A stretch of DNA of 64,000 nucleotides, taken from the NCBI RefSeq assembly GCF_000381005.1, contig NZ_KB908379.1:124001-188000 (forward strand), written 5' to 3'. Origin of the DNA: Selenomonas bovis DSM 23594 (GTDB taxonomy: Bacteria; Bacillota; Negativicutes; Selenomonadales; Selenomonadaceae). Below the pieces are notes generated by a model that was given only the letters and a program-made list of their open reading frames with translations, searched no databases and had not been told where the DNA came from. This document shows, one piece after another, positions 18,199 through 26,274 of this stretch. The translations under genes and the position numbers were made by a program. Position 1 is the first letter of the stretch; each line of letters begins with the position of its first letter.

Positions 18199-18247
18199 GC
18201 CGATTCTGCGCGTCGTTCTCTCCAAGAGACAGCCGCGCAGAATCGGC
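18199..18247 (+). other. Perfect 14-bp inverted repeat between hypE and the second NifD-like gene
   Basis: Arms GCCGATTCTGCGCG (18199-18212) and its exact complement (18234-18247) enclose a 21-base loop that itself can pair (TCTC/GAGA). No T-run follows, so it is not a classical terminator. It may be an mRNA processing or stability element inside the operon. Confidence 0.6.
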
Positions 18248-18277
18248 GCTGTCTTCACCTGTCAAGAGGATGATTCC

Positions 18278-19621
18278 ATGCTCCAACGCATCCAGCCAGC
18301 AAAGAAGCTGCCTGCCCTCCCCATCGCGGAGGCCGCCTATCCCGCGCCGTTCGCGCCGGGACTCGAATACTCCCCCGCCGCGCGCGGCACCTGGAACATC
18401 GTCCACACGGGCATGCTCCTGCCGGAGTCTCATCAGATCTACATCTGCGCGGCCGGCTGCCTGCGCGGCGTCGTGCTGACCGCGGCGGAGATGGGAGACG
18501 CCTATCGCCGCCGCTTCTCTGCGCTCGAGCTCCGCGAGGACGACCTCTACCGCACGGACCATGAGACGTTTCTCATCGAGGGCATCACGGACATCCTCCG
18601 CCGCCTGCCGCGTCTGCCGCGCGCCGTCCTCGTCTTCACGGCCTGCGTGCACCATTTCCTCGGCTGCAACCTCCGCTACGTCTACCAGACGCTGCGCGAG
18701 CGCTTTCCCAGCGTCGCCTTTGCCGAATGCGTCATGGATCCCATCCGCCAGACGAAAAGCCTCACGCCGGAGGAACGCGAGCGACGCGAAATCTACCGCC
18801 TGCTCCCCTCCGACAGGGAAAAGAACCGCCATCTCGTCAACCTCATCGGCAGCAACCTCGCCCTCACGGCCAAGAGCGATATCAAGGAGCTCGCACACGC
18901 CTGCGGCCGCGAGCTCCTCGACCTCACCGAGTGCCATAGTTACGACGATTTCCTGCGCATGGGCGAAGCCAGCGAGAACCTCTATACAAACCCCTTCACG
19001 CACGTCGCGGCCCGCGACTTGTTGCGGCGCCTCGGGCAGGATGCGCTCTTCCTGCCGCAGGTCTGGCGCTACGAGGAGATCTGCGACGCGCTCACGCAGC
19101 TCGCCGCTTTCCTCGGCGGCAGCTGCCCGGATCTGCGCCCGCGCATCGCCACCTGCGAGCTCGCGCTCAACGCGCTCCACGGCCAGATCGGCGCGCAGCC
19201 CATCGCCATTGATTTCACCTTCACCTTCCTGCCCATGAGCCTCGCGCGCCTGCTCATCTCCCACGGCTTCCATGTCACGGAGATCTACGCCGATGCCATC
19301 GCCAGGGAGGACGAGGCGAACTTCCGCTGGCTCCAACACCACGCACCGGACATCCTGCTCTATCCGACGAAGCATCCCGCCATGCGCCGCAAGCCGCGCG
19401 CGCAGGCGGACGGCGCGCCGCCCCTGCTCGCGCTCGGGCAGAAGGCTGCCTATTTCACCGGTACGCGCTATTTCCTGCCCGCCGTCGAGGGCGGCGGCCA
19501 CTACGGACTCGAGGCCATCTCCTGGCTCGCCGCCGCCATGAGCCGCGCTGCCCTGCTGCCGCAGGACACTGAGCAGATCATCCGCCGCAAGGGATGGGGA
19601 GGTCCGTCATGTCTCTCATGA
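18278..19621 (+). CDS. NifD/NifE-like nitrogenase component 1 subunit (second pair)
   Basis: A 447 aa member of the nitrogenase component 1 superfamily. Candidate cluster ligands are Cys57 and Cys61 (YICAAGCLRG) and Cys123/Cys130 (TACVHHFLGC), positions that resemble the NifD/NifE P-cluster-type cysteines. HTGMLLPESHQ and FTFTFLPMS are other conserved-looking patches. It differs clearly from the first NifD-like protein, so the two pairs probably have different jobs, for example catalysis and cofactor scaffold, as NifDK and NifEN do. I chose ATG 18278, with AAGAGGA 8 bases upstream. A longer in-frame reading runs back into hypE and is rejected. Confidence 0.75.
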   Translation: MLQRIQPAKKLPALPIAEAAYPAPFAPGLEYSPAARGTWNIVHTGMLLPESHQIYICAAGCLRGVVLTAAEMGDAYRRRFSALELREDDLYRTDHETFLIEGITDILRRLPRLPRAVLVFTACVHHFLGCNLRYVYQTLRERFPSVAFAECVMDPIRQTKSLTPEERERREIYRLLPSDREKNRHLVNLIGSNLALTAKSDIKELAHACGRELLDLTECHSYDDFLRMGEASENLYTNPFTHVAARDLLRRLGQDALFLPQVWRYEEICDALTQLAAFLGGSCPDLRPRIATCELALNALHGQIGAQPIAIDFTFTFLPMSLARLLISHGFHVTEIYADAIAREDEANFRWLQHHAPDILLYPTKHPAMRRKPRAQADGAPPLLALGQKAAYFTGTRYFLPAVEGGGHYGLEAISWLAAAMSRAALLPQDTEQIIRRKGWGGPSCLS

Positions 19622-21006
19622 AAAAAAGCGCGCAAAAAGCGCGCGCCCAGGCCTGCTGCCTGCTGCCAACCTACTCCGCGGACACGTTCGGCGTCTGCTC
19701 CGCACTCTTCGAGCTCGGCGGCATGGTCGTCATCCACGACCCGTCCGGATGCAACTCCACCTACACCACGCATGACGAGCCGCGCTGGTATGATACGGAC
19801 AGCCTCATCTTCATCTCCGCGATGAACGAATACGACGCCATCCTCGGACGCGATGACCGCCTCCTGCAGAACCTCATCGATACCGTGCGTGCGGAACGCC
19901 CCCGCTTCCTCTGCCTCATCCCCTCGCAGATCGCCTACCTCATCGCGACCGACCTCCAGGCCATCGCGCGCGCGGTCGAGCGTACGACCGGCGTACCGAG
20001 CTTCACTCTGCCGACGAACTCCATGCACGATGCCGAGCGCGGCATCTACCTCGCGCTGGAGGAAATCGCGCGGCGGATTCCACTAAGCTCCGCACGCACA
20101 GGGGGCAGTCGTCTGCGCGTCAACGTGCTCGGCGCCACGCCGCTCGACTTCCCCCTCGCGGGAACGCGTCAGTCTCTCGCCGACTTCCTCGTGCAAGCAG
20201 ACGCTACGCTCCAATCCTGCTGGGCCATGGACTGCACCTATGAGGAACTCTGCACGGCAGCAGCAGCCGACGTGAGCCTCGTCATATCCTACGGCGGCCT
20301 CGGCGCCGCGCGCGTACTCCAAGAGCGCTTCGGCATCCCCTACGTCATCGGCGCGCCCATCGGCCCACTGAAAGCGCCACTAGCCGATGCCTTGCACGAG
20401 GCAGCCCATCACGCCGTGCGTCGCGCATCCTTCCGCCGCTCAGGTTCAGACACCCCCGCGCATCTCTCCATGACTACCACGATTACCACGCCGCCAAACG
20501 TACAGCAGATCCTCAACACAAAGAAGTATCCCGCCGACAAGCCTGCAGCGTCTGAAAAGGAATACACCTGGCCGCAGTCCCTCCTTCCCCTCATGCATGC
20601 AGGTGGCAGTAGCGCCCCAAACGCTCCCGCCACCAGCATCATCGGCGAAGGCATCTTCGCAGCCTCCCTCGCTGCCGCGCTCCACGCAGCAGACGGCAGG
20701 AACGCGCGCCTCATCGTGCCCACCGCCCATGCCCCCCAGCTCCTGCCGCCAGGGACGATCACCTGTCCCAGCGAGACAGCCCTCATCGCAATGCTCGCCG
20801 ATACAGCAGTGCTGCTGGCAGATCCGCTCTATCAGGCCCTCTGCCCGCCAGATCTGCCGTTCCTCCCGCTGCCGCACACCGCCTGCTCCGGCAGGCTCTA
20901 CGAAGCGCAGCAGCGCAACCTCCTCGACGACGCCGCGTTCTCCGCGCTTCTCAAGGAACTCCGGTACAAAGCCCCGTTACAAAACTACGGAAAGGAATCT
21001 CCATGA
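19609..21006 (+). CDS. NifK/NifN-like nitrogenase component 1 subunit (second pair)
   Basis: A 465 aa partner of the preceding subunit, overlapping it by 13 bases. ELGGMVVIHD, GCNSTYTTHDEPRW (Cys48) and DAILGRDD (76-83) match the first NifK-like protein. Extra cysteines are Cys16/17 and Cys30. After about residue 285 comes a Thr/Pro/Ser-rich stretch of about 60 residues with lower GC than its neighbours, then a final domain with TACSGRLYEAQ. This makes it about 100 residues longer than the first K-like protein. Start ATG 19609 fits GGGGAGG 6 bases upstream better than ATG 19618. Confidence 0.74.
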   Translation: MSLMKKSAQKARAQACCLLPTYSADTFGVCSALFELGGMVVIHDPSGCNSTYTTHDEPRWYDTDSLIFISAMNEYDAILGRDDRLLQNLIDTVRAERPRFLCLIPSQIAYLIATDLQAIARAVERTTGVPSFTLPTNSMHDAERGIYLALEEIARRIPLSSARTGGSRLRVNVLGATPLDFPLAGTRQSLADFLVQADATLQSCWAMDCTYEELCTAAAADVSLVISYGGLGAARVLQERFGIPYVIGAPIGPLKAPLADALHEAAHHAVRRASFRRSGSDTPAHLSMTTTITTPPNVQQILNTKKYPADKPAASEKEYTWPQSLLPLMHAGGSSAPNAPATSIIGEGIFAASLAAALHAADGRNARLIVPTAHAPQLLPPGTITCPSETALIAMLADTAVLLADPLYQALCPPDLPFLPLPHTACSGRLYEAQQRNLLDDAAFSALLKELRYKAPLQNYGKESP

Positions 21007-21305
21007 TCTTCACCATCGCCCAGACATTCTTCTATGCACTCTGGCAGGCCTTCGGCTACAGCATGTCCACGCTCGGCCTGCACCGCGCAGGTCTGCTGCG
21101 CCGCCAGCGTCGCCTGCGCGCCTTCCTCTGGCTCCTCGCCATCAACCTCTGCGGCACCCTCACCTTCGGTGCCGCCGCCTGGCAAAGCGCCTCCCAGCCC
21201 GCCGCCATCCTCCTCATCTGCGTCGGCATCCTCATCTTCTGCGTCTGTCATCTGTGGCTGCTCTGGAAACACATGCGGCAAAGCGAGCATGAAAAGAGCC
21301 GCTGA
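21003..21305 (+). CDS. Small membrane protein at the end of the nitrogenase-like cluster
   Basis: A 100 aa protein with two clear hydrophobic segments (about 40-60 and 66-88) and a possible weaker one at 3-22. A basic loop (LLRRQRRLR) precedes the first clear segment, and the tail is charged. It overlaps the NifK-like gene by ATGA, so it belongs to the same transcript. I recognise no family. It could anchor the soluble complex to the membrane or serve an electron donor; both are guesses. Confidence 0.65.
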   Translation: MIFTIAQTFFYALWQAFGYSMSTLGLHRAGLLRRQRRLRAFLWLLAINLCGTLTFGAAAWQSASQPAAILLICVGILIFCVCHLWLLWKHMRQSEHEKSR

Positions 21306-21362
21306 TTACAGTGTCCATCAGGATACAAACTTATCACACATCAAAAATCTCCGGAGGCTTCT

Positions 21363-22178
21363 ATGAAAATCAACATCCCCCAGCAATATTTCTCTAAACT
21401 CATGCGCGCCGTCGTCGAGTTCGAGATGATCGAGGACGGCGATCATATCCTCATCGGCGTCTCAGGCGGAAAGGACAGTATCTTCCTCTGCTACGCGCTC
21501 GCCATCCTGCGCGAGCGGCTGAGGAAGGACTTCCGCCTGTCTGCGCTGACCATCAATCCAATGTTCCCGGATACGCCGTTCGATACGGCGCGGATCCGCA
21601 CGTTCCTCGCGGGACTTGAGATTCCCTATGATGTCATCGATGTCGATATCGCGGGGGCGATTGAGGCGCAGGGCGGCAAGACGCCTTGCTATACCTGCGC
21701 CTTTTTCCGCCGCGGCGCGATGAACCGCTACGCGAAGGAACACGGCATGAACAAGATTGCCTACGCGCATCACAACGACGACGCCGTGGAAACCTTCCTC
21801 ATGAGCCTGCTCTATTCCGGGCAGCTCACGACATTCACGCCTGTGACGTATCTCGACCGCACGGATCTCAAGGTCATCCGCCCGCTGATCTATTTCCGCG
21901 AGAGCGAGACACGGGCAGCGGTGCGCTATCACGGGTTCGCACCGGTGCCCTCGCCCTGCCCGCACGATGGGCACACGATCCGCCAGGAGGTCAAAGAGCT
22001 CATCGCGCGGCTCTCGCCGGAGATTCCCGACCTCTACGAGCACCTCGCCTCCGGCATGCGCGAGGGCGCGCTCGGCGAGCTCTGGCCCGCGACCAAGACG
22101 CGCGATGAGATGAAGGAAACGTATCTGCGCTATATGGGAAAGAGCGCTGCTGCACACGCAGACAGCCGCAAAAAGTGA
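21363..22178 (+). CDS. TtcA-like PP-loop ATPase
   Basis: A 271 aa ATP-pyrophosphatase-loop protein of the TtcA family, whose best-known members thiolate C32 of tRNA. SGGKDS (34-39) is the PP-loop. Cys109/Cys112 (CYTC) form the CxxC pair, and a third Cys199 (SPCPHDG) fits the Fe-S ligand pattern of TtcA. It starts 57 bases after the membrane-protein gene, with CGGAGG before ATG 21363 and no promoter visible, so it may share the operon. It may simply be a tRNA enzyme next door, or a sulfur-handling enzyme for the nitrogenase-like complex. Confidence 0.82.
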   Translation: MKINIPQQYFSKLMRAVVEFEMIEDGDHILIGVSGGKDSIFLCYALAILRERLRKDFRLSALTINPMFPDTPFDTARIRTFLAGLEIPYDVIDVDIAGAIEAQGGKTPCYTCAFFRRGAMNRYAKEHGMNKIAYAHHNDDAVETFLMSLLYSGQLTTFTPVTYLDRTDLKVIRPLIYFRESETRAAVRYHGFAPVPSPCPHDGHTIRQEVKELIARLSPEIPDLYEHLASGMREGALGELWPATKTRDEMKETYLRYMGKSAAAHADSRKK

Positions 22179-22319
22179 CCGCCTCCCTTCCCCATCGTAC
22201 ACAGAAACCTTGATGTAGACGGTGCATTCTATCATAGTGTGCATCACGTGCCAGAAACCATCGCCGTAAGGATTGCAGCGTTCCCATAGAAGTGATCGCA
22301 TGCAGACAATATGCAGACA

Positions 22320-22365
22320 AAAAGAGACCTCATACCACTAAATTTTATGGCATGAGGTCTTTTTA
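22320..22365. terminator. Bidirectional terminator between the island and dtd
   Basis: A 12-bp stem (22325-22336 with 22349-22360, AGACCTCATACC against GGCATGAGGTCT, one mismatch) has T-runs on the right and A-runs on the left. It lies between converging genes. Confidence 0.82.
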
Positions 22366-22374
22366 TCTACTGCG

Positions 22375-22809
22375 TCACATCTCGAGGAGCAAGGTCACCG
22401 GGCCGTCGTTGACGGAGGCGACTTGCATGTCGGCACCGAAGCTGCCATGCTCCGGCGGAAAGCCGAGATCGCTGAGACAGGCGAGGAAGTATTCGTAGAG
22501 CGGCTCGGCACGTTCTGGCGGAGCGGCGTGAGAAAATCCAGGCCGACGGCTCCTGAGATCGGCGTAGAGCGTGAACTGCGAGACGACGAGGATACTGCCG
22601 CCAACAGCGCTGATGTCTCGGTTCATACGTCCCGCCTCGTCTTCGAAAACGCGCAGGCGGACGATTTTCTCCGCGAGTTTTTCCGCGGTCTCCCGCGTAT
22701 CCTCCGGGCCGATGCCGAGCAGGACGAGGTACCCCTGGCCGATGGCGCCCATCTGCACACCCTCGATGGTGACGGATGCCTGCTTGACGCGCGTGAGGAC
22801 AGCTCTCAT
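22375..22809 (-). CDS. dtd: D-aminoacyl-tRNA deacylase
   Basis: A 144 aa enzyme that removes D-amino acids from mischarged tRNAs. The catalytic SQFTLYAD motif and the C-terminal NDGPVT motif (GP cross-subunit loop) are both present. Length is normal. Its ATG shares one base with the leuA stop (TAATG), so it is coupled to leuA. In many relatives dtd directly follows rel; here the island lies between them. Confidence 0.96.
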   Translation of the reverse strand: MRAVLTRVKQASVTIEGVQMGAIGQGYLVLLGIGPEDTRETAEKLAEKIVRLRVFEDEAGRMNRDISAVGGSILVVSQFTLYADLRSRRPGFSHAAPPERAEPLYEYFLACLSDLGFPPEHGSFGADMQVASVNDGPVTLLLEM

Positions 22810-24479
22810 TATTTCCCTGCCTTCATGCGGTTGACGGCGCTGAAGAGCGCCTGCAGCGAGGCCGTGATGATATCCGTGTCCATGCCGGCGCCCCAGGTGA
22901 TCTTGCCATCGGTGCCCGTGATGCCGATATAGGCCATCGCGCGGCTCGACTGGCCGATTTCGAGGGCGTGCTCGCTGTAGGTGAGGTCTTTATACGTCAC
23001 GCCGAGGTTCTTCTGAATGGCGTTCGAGACGGCATCGAGACGGCCGTTGCCGCGCGCGAGGAACGTCTCCTTCTTGCCGTTGACCGTGACGTCGACCGTG
23101 CCGGAACGCGTGCCGTCCGGCTCCTTCTTGAGCAGGAAGTCGATGAGCTCATAGGGCGTATCGACATTGACGTACTCGTTCTGGAAAATCTGGTAGAGTT
23201 CATCCGGCATGAGTTCCTTGTGCTTGTGATCCGAGACGCCCTTGACACAGTAGCCGAAGTCCTCGCGCATCTTCTTCGGCATGTCGATGCCGTATTTCTG
23301 CTCCATGATGAAGCCGACGCCGCCCTTGCCGGACTGGCTGTTGATGCGGATGACATCGCCATCGTACTCACGGCCGACATCCTTCGGGTCGATGTAGAGG
23401 TACGGCAGCGTCCACTTGTCCGGGTTCTTCTCCTCTTTCCACTTCATGCCCTTGGCGATGGCATCCTGGTGCGAGCCGGAGAACGCGGCAAAGACGAGCT
23501 TGCCTGCATACGGCTGGCGCGGGCTGACCTCCATGCCCGTGAGGCGCTCGTACGTCTCGACGAGCTCCGGCATATTGGAGAAATCGAGCTGCGGGTCGAT
23601 GCCGAGCGCGAACATATTCATGCCGACGGTCACGATGTCGACGTTGCCCGTGCGCTCGCCGTTACCGAAGAGCGTGCCCTCGACGCGGTCCGCGCCCGCG
23701 AGCAGGCCCATCTCCGTATCAGCGACGCCGCAGCCGCGGTCGTTGTGCGGATGTAGCGAGAGCACGACGCCGTCGCGGTACTTGAGGTTCTTGTTCATGT
23801 AGGCGACCTGCATGCCGAACACATGCGGCATGCTCATCTCGACCGTCGCGGGCAGGTTGATGATGGCTTTGTGGTCAGGCGTCGGCTGCCAGACGTCGAG
23901 CACGGCGTTGCAGACCTCGAGCGCATACTCAGGCTCCGTGCCCGTGAAGCTCTCCGGCGAATACTCGAACCGGTAGTTCGCGCCCGCCTCCTCCGTGAGC
24001 TCCTTGAGGAGCTTCGCGCCGTCGACGGCCATCTGCTTGATCTCGTCCTTTGACTTGCGGAAGACCTGCTGGCGCTGGGCGACCGACGTGGAATTGTAGA
24101 CATGGACGATGGCGTTCTTGACGCCCTTGAGCGCGTCGAAGGTCTTGCGGATGATGTGCTCGCGCGCCTGCGTGAGCACCTGGACAGTTACGTCGTCAGG
24201 GATGAGATCGTCCTCGACGAGGCGGCGCAGGAACTCATACTCCGTATCGGAAGCCGCGGGGAAGCCGACCTCGATTTCCTTGAAGCCGACTCTGAGGAGC
24301 ATCTTGTAGAACTCGAGCTTCTGATCGAGGCTCATCGGGATCACGAGCGCCTGGTTGCCGTCACGCATATCGACACTGCACCAGATGGGGGCATGATCCG
24401 GTGCGTCCTTCTTGAGCCAATCAATGTCCACCGTCGGCGGCAGAAAATAGCCCTTGCTGTATTTCTGATAGTTCTTCAT
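22809..24479 (-). CDS. leuA: 2-isopropylmalate synthase (long LeuA form)
   Basis: First committed enzyme of leucine synthesis, condensing acetyl-CoA with 2-oxoisovalerate. It is 556 aa. The HMGL-like TIM barrel has DMRDGNQAL near residue 40 and HPHNDRGCG. The C-terminal LeuA dimer/regulatory domain is present (about 430-556). The form resembles the long LeuA type rather than the E. coli type. I prefer ATG 24479 with GGAAGGAG upstream; an in-frame TTG one codon earlier is possible. A leucine T-box leader precedes it. Confidence 0.95.
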   Translation of the reverse strand: MKNYQKYSKGYFLPPTVDIDWLKKDAPDHAPIWCSVDMRDGNQALVIPMSLDQKLEFYKMLLRVGFKEIEVGFPAASDTEYEFLRRLVEDDLIPDDVTVQVLTQAREHIIRKTFDALKGVKNAIVHVYNSTSVAQRQQVFRKSKDEIKQMAVDGAKLLKELTEEAGANYRFEYSPESFTGTEPEYALEVCNAVLDVWQPTPDHKAIINLPATVEMSMPHVFGMQVAYMNKNLKYRDGVVLSLHPHNDRGCGVADTEMGLLAGADRVEGTLFGNGERTGNVDIVTVGMNMFALGIDPQLDFSNMPELVETYERLTGMEVSPRQPYAGKLVFAAFSGSHQDAIAKGMKWKEEKNPDKWTLPYLYIDPKDVGREYDGDVIRINSQSGKGGVGFIMEQKYGIDMPKKMREDFGYCVKGVSDHKHKELMPDELYQIFQNEYVNVDTPYELIDFLLKKEPDGTRSGTVDVTVNGKKETFLARGNGRLDAVSNAIQKNLGVTYKDLTYSEHALEIGQSSRAMAYIGITGTDGKITWGAGMDTDIITASLQALFSAVNRMKAGK

Positions 24480-24500
24480 CAAACATCTCTCCTTCCAAAT

Positions 24501-24757
24501 GAAAAAGCCCTCTCATCTCAAAGAGACGAAAGGGCGTGCCTTCGTGTTACCACTCAATTTCCTGCCAAACTGGCAGGCACTCTGCGGATACCAACATATC
24601 CTGTCCTTCGCTAACGGGGGACGCTCCGGCGCCGCCTACCAGACATGCCTTCAGCGGGCTGCTTCGAGGTGAGTTCCGACGCGTCTCGCTACAGCCTTCC
24701 ACCAGCCGACTGCTCTCTCTCCGCTCCGCGCGTCCTACTATTCCTCTGCAACGCATT
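24501..24757 (-). promoter_or_regulatory. T-box leader controlling leuA
   Basis: Reading the minus strand, the leader has a long structured 5' part, then the T-box-like stretch TGGTAACACGAA (complement 24541-24552), then a terminator hairpin GCCCTTTCG...GAGGGC and a T-run (24503-24535). A CTC (Leu) triplet in GAACTCAC (24671-24673) is a candidate specifier codon. Uncharged tRNA-Leu would favour the antiterminator and read-through into leuA-dtd. The specifier assignment is tentative. Confidence 0.82.
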
Positions 24758-24786
24758 TACTGTGTAAACTTGTTTCATTGGTTGAT

Positions 24787-24815
24787 AGAATATCACATCT
24801 TTTGCACTTTGACAA
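24787..24815 (-). promoter_or_regulatory. Promoter of the leuA T-box leader
   Basis: Minus-strand -35 TTGTCA (24810-24815) and -10 TATTCT (24787-24792) with a 17-base spacer, just upstream of the leader. Confidence 0.65.
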
Positions 24816-24876
24816 GGGCCTGGACGAAAATTTTGCAGTGCGGCTGTCACAGCGGCGCTGTACTCCCGCGCGCATG

Positions 24877-25440
24877 TCATTTTTTCTGCAGTTCCACGAC
24901 CTTGGCGCCGTGCGCCGCCTCTGCGTCCACAGGTTCGCGCAGCGTCTTCTTCGCGAGATCACGCGCCTTCTGTGCCTCGCGTTCCCGCTTCTTGAGCTGC
25001 TTGTGGTGCTCATAGCGCTGGCGGCCTGCCTCGAACGCCTCCCGCGCCTCATCCGTATCGAGGATGAGCGGCGGTACTGCCTTTGGGCGGGAGTTCCGAT
25101 CGAGCGCCACCATCGTGAAATAAGCGGAGAGCGCTTTCTGGGGCTTGCCCTCATGATCGAGATCCTCGACCTCCACATTGACGGCAATCTCCATCGAGCT
25201 GTGGCCGACAAAGACGATATCCGCCGTGCAGGTCACGAGATCGCCGATGAGGATGGGCTGATGGAACTCGAGCTCATCGACGCGTGCCGTCACGACGTTG
25301 GAGCGCGCGTATTTCCTTGCGGCCGCATAGGCCGTCGAATCCATCATCTTCATGATCTCGCCGCCATGAACGTTGCCGTTCGGGTTCGCCTGACTCGGCA
25401 TCATGACCTGGCTGATGACGATGCGGTTATTCTCACTCAT
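24877..25440 (-). CDS. Hotdog-fold acyl-CoA thioesterase (YkhA/YciA-like)
   Basis: A 187 aa hotdog-fold enzyme that probably hydrolyses acyl-CoA thioesters. NPNGNVHGGEIMKMMD (about 20-35) is the conserved active-site helix region of the YkhA/YciA group. The last 50 residues form a Lys/Arg/Glu-rich, probably coiled-coil tail. Start ATG 25440 has AAGGGGG upstream. Substrate cannot be deduced. Confidence 0.9.
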   Translation of the reverse strand: MSENNRIVISQVMMPSQANPNGNVHGGEIMKMMDSTAYAAARKYARSNVVTARVDELEFHQPILIGDLVTCTADIVFVGHSSMEIAVNVEVEDLDHEGKPQKALSAYFTMVALDRNSRPKAVPPLILDTDEAREAFEAGRQRYEHHKQLKKREREAQKARDLAKKTLREPVDAEAAHGAKVVELQKK

Positions 25441-25497
25441 TAGGTATGCCCCCTTATTCCTGTATCATCACGCGCAGAGAGCGCGGCCCCGCAGGGC

Positions 25498-26049
25498 TTA
25501 TTCCGCCGCAAAGAGCGGCAACGGCGCGAGATAGAGGATATCCGTACGCTTCGCGGCATCTCCCTCCGCGAGCGCCGCCGCCTCACCGATGACCTCGCCG
25601 CCCGCCTTCTCGCAGAGCTCGCGCAACGCCTTCATCGAGCCGCCCGTACTGATGACATCGTCGAGCAGCAGCACCTTGCGGCCGCGGAGACGTTCGATGT
25701 CCGGCCCATCGAGACAGAGCGTCTGCTCGCCAGCCGTCGTGATAGAGACGTCCTTGACCCAGAGCGGATGCTCCATATAAGCCTTGACAGACTTACGCGC
25801 GACGACGTAGCGCCGCTGCCCGAGCTCGCGCGCGAGCTCAGCGGCAAAGGGGATGCCCTTCGTCTCCGCCGTGAGGATGACCTCTGTCTCCTCTGGCACC
25901 TTCTTTGCCATTTCCTGTGCGCAGCGCGTGACAAGCTCGACGTCACCGAGCATGACGAAACCAGCGATGGCGAGCGTCTCCGTCACGTTGAGAATCGGCA
26001 GCTGCCGCGTCACACCGGCGACGGTCAGCTCATAGTATCGTTTTGCCAT
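25498..26049 (-). CDS. Phosphoribosyltransferase family protein (APRT-like)
   Basis: A 183 aa type I phosphoribosyltransferase. VLLLDDVISTGGS is the PRPP-binding motif, and an upstream TAETKGIPFA fits the PPi loop. It resembles adenine/xanthine PRTases, but the N-terminus is not typical of Apt and the base specificity is unclear. I start at ATG 26049 (MAKRYYEL), with AAAGGAA upstream. A 52-residue in-frame extension has no good ribosome site. Confidence 0.85.
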   Translation of the reverse strand: MAKRYYELTVAGVTRQLPILNVTETLAIAGFVMLGDVELVTRCAQEMAKKVPEETEVILTAETKGIPFAAELARELGQRRYVVARKSVKAYMEHPLWVKDVSITTAGEQTLCLDGPDIERLRGRKVLLLDDVISTGGSMKALRELCEKAGGEVIGEAAALAEGDAAKRTDILYLAPLPLFAAE

Positions 26050-26170
26050 ATTACATTCATTCCTTTGGGCTGTGATACGCATCATTATATCATCTTTTCC
26101 CGGAAAACGGTAGGCGAGAAGCAGCAATTCCAGACAGCAGCCAGGCAATGCCATTTCCTGCGTTGACGCG

Positions 26171-26197
26171 AAAAGGCGGCCCTTGCCGGACCGCCTC
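26171..26197 (-). terminator. Terminator downstream of the acidic protein gene
   Basis: On the minus strand, AGGCGGTCC pairs with GGGCCGCCT (9 bp, one G-U) and is followed by TTTTCG. Confidence 0.65.
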
Positions 26198-26274
26198 GAG
26201 AGCATCGTCGATGCCCTGCGTTCTCTTATACACCTGACGGCAGGAAACGCGCGCAGAAAGACAGCCGCTGCGCC

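Noticed and set aside
10020-21006. True nitrogen-fixation (nif) cluster
   Set aside because: D/K proteins are too short and lack the full P-cluster and FeMo-cofactor ligands; no nifB-like gene is in the window.
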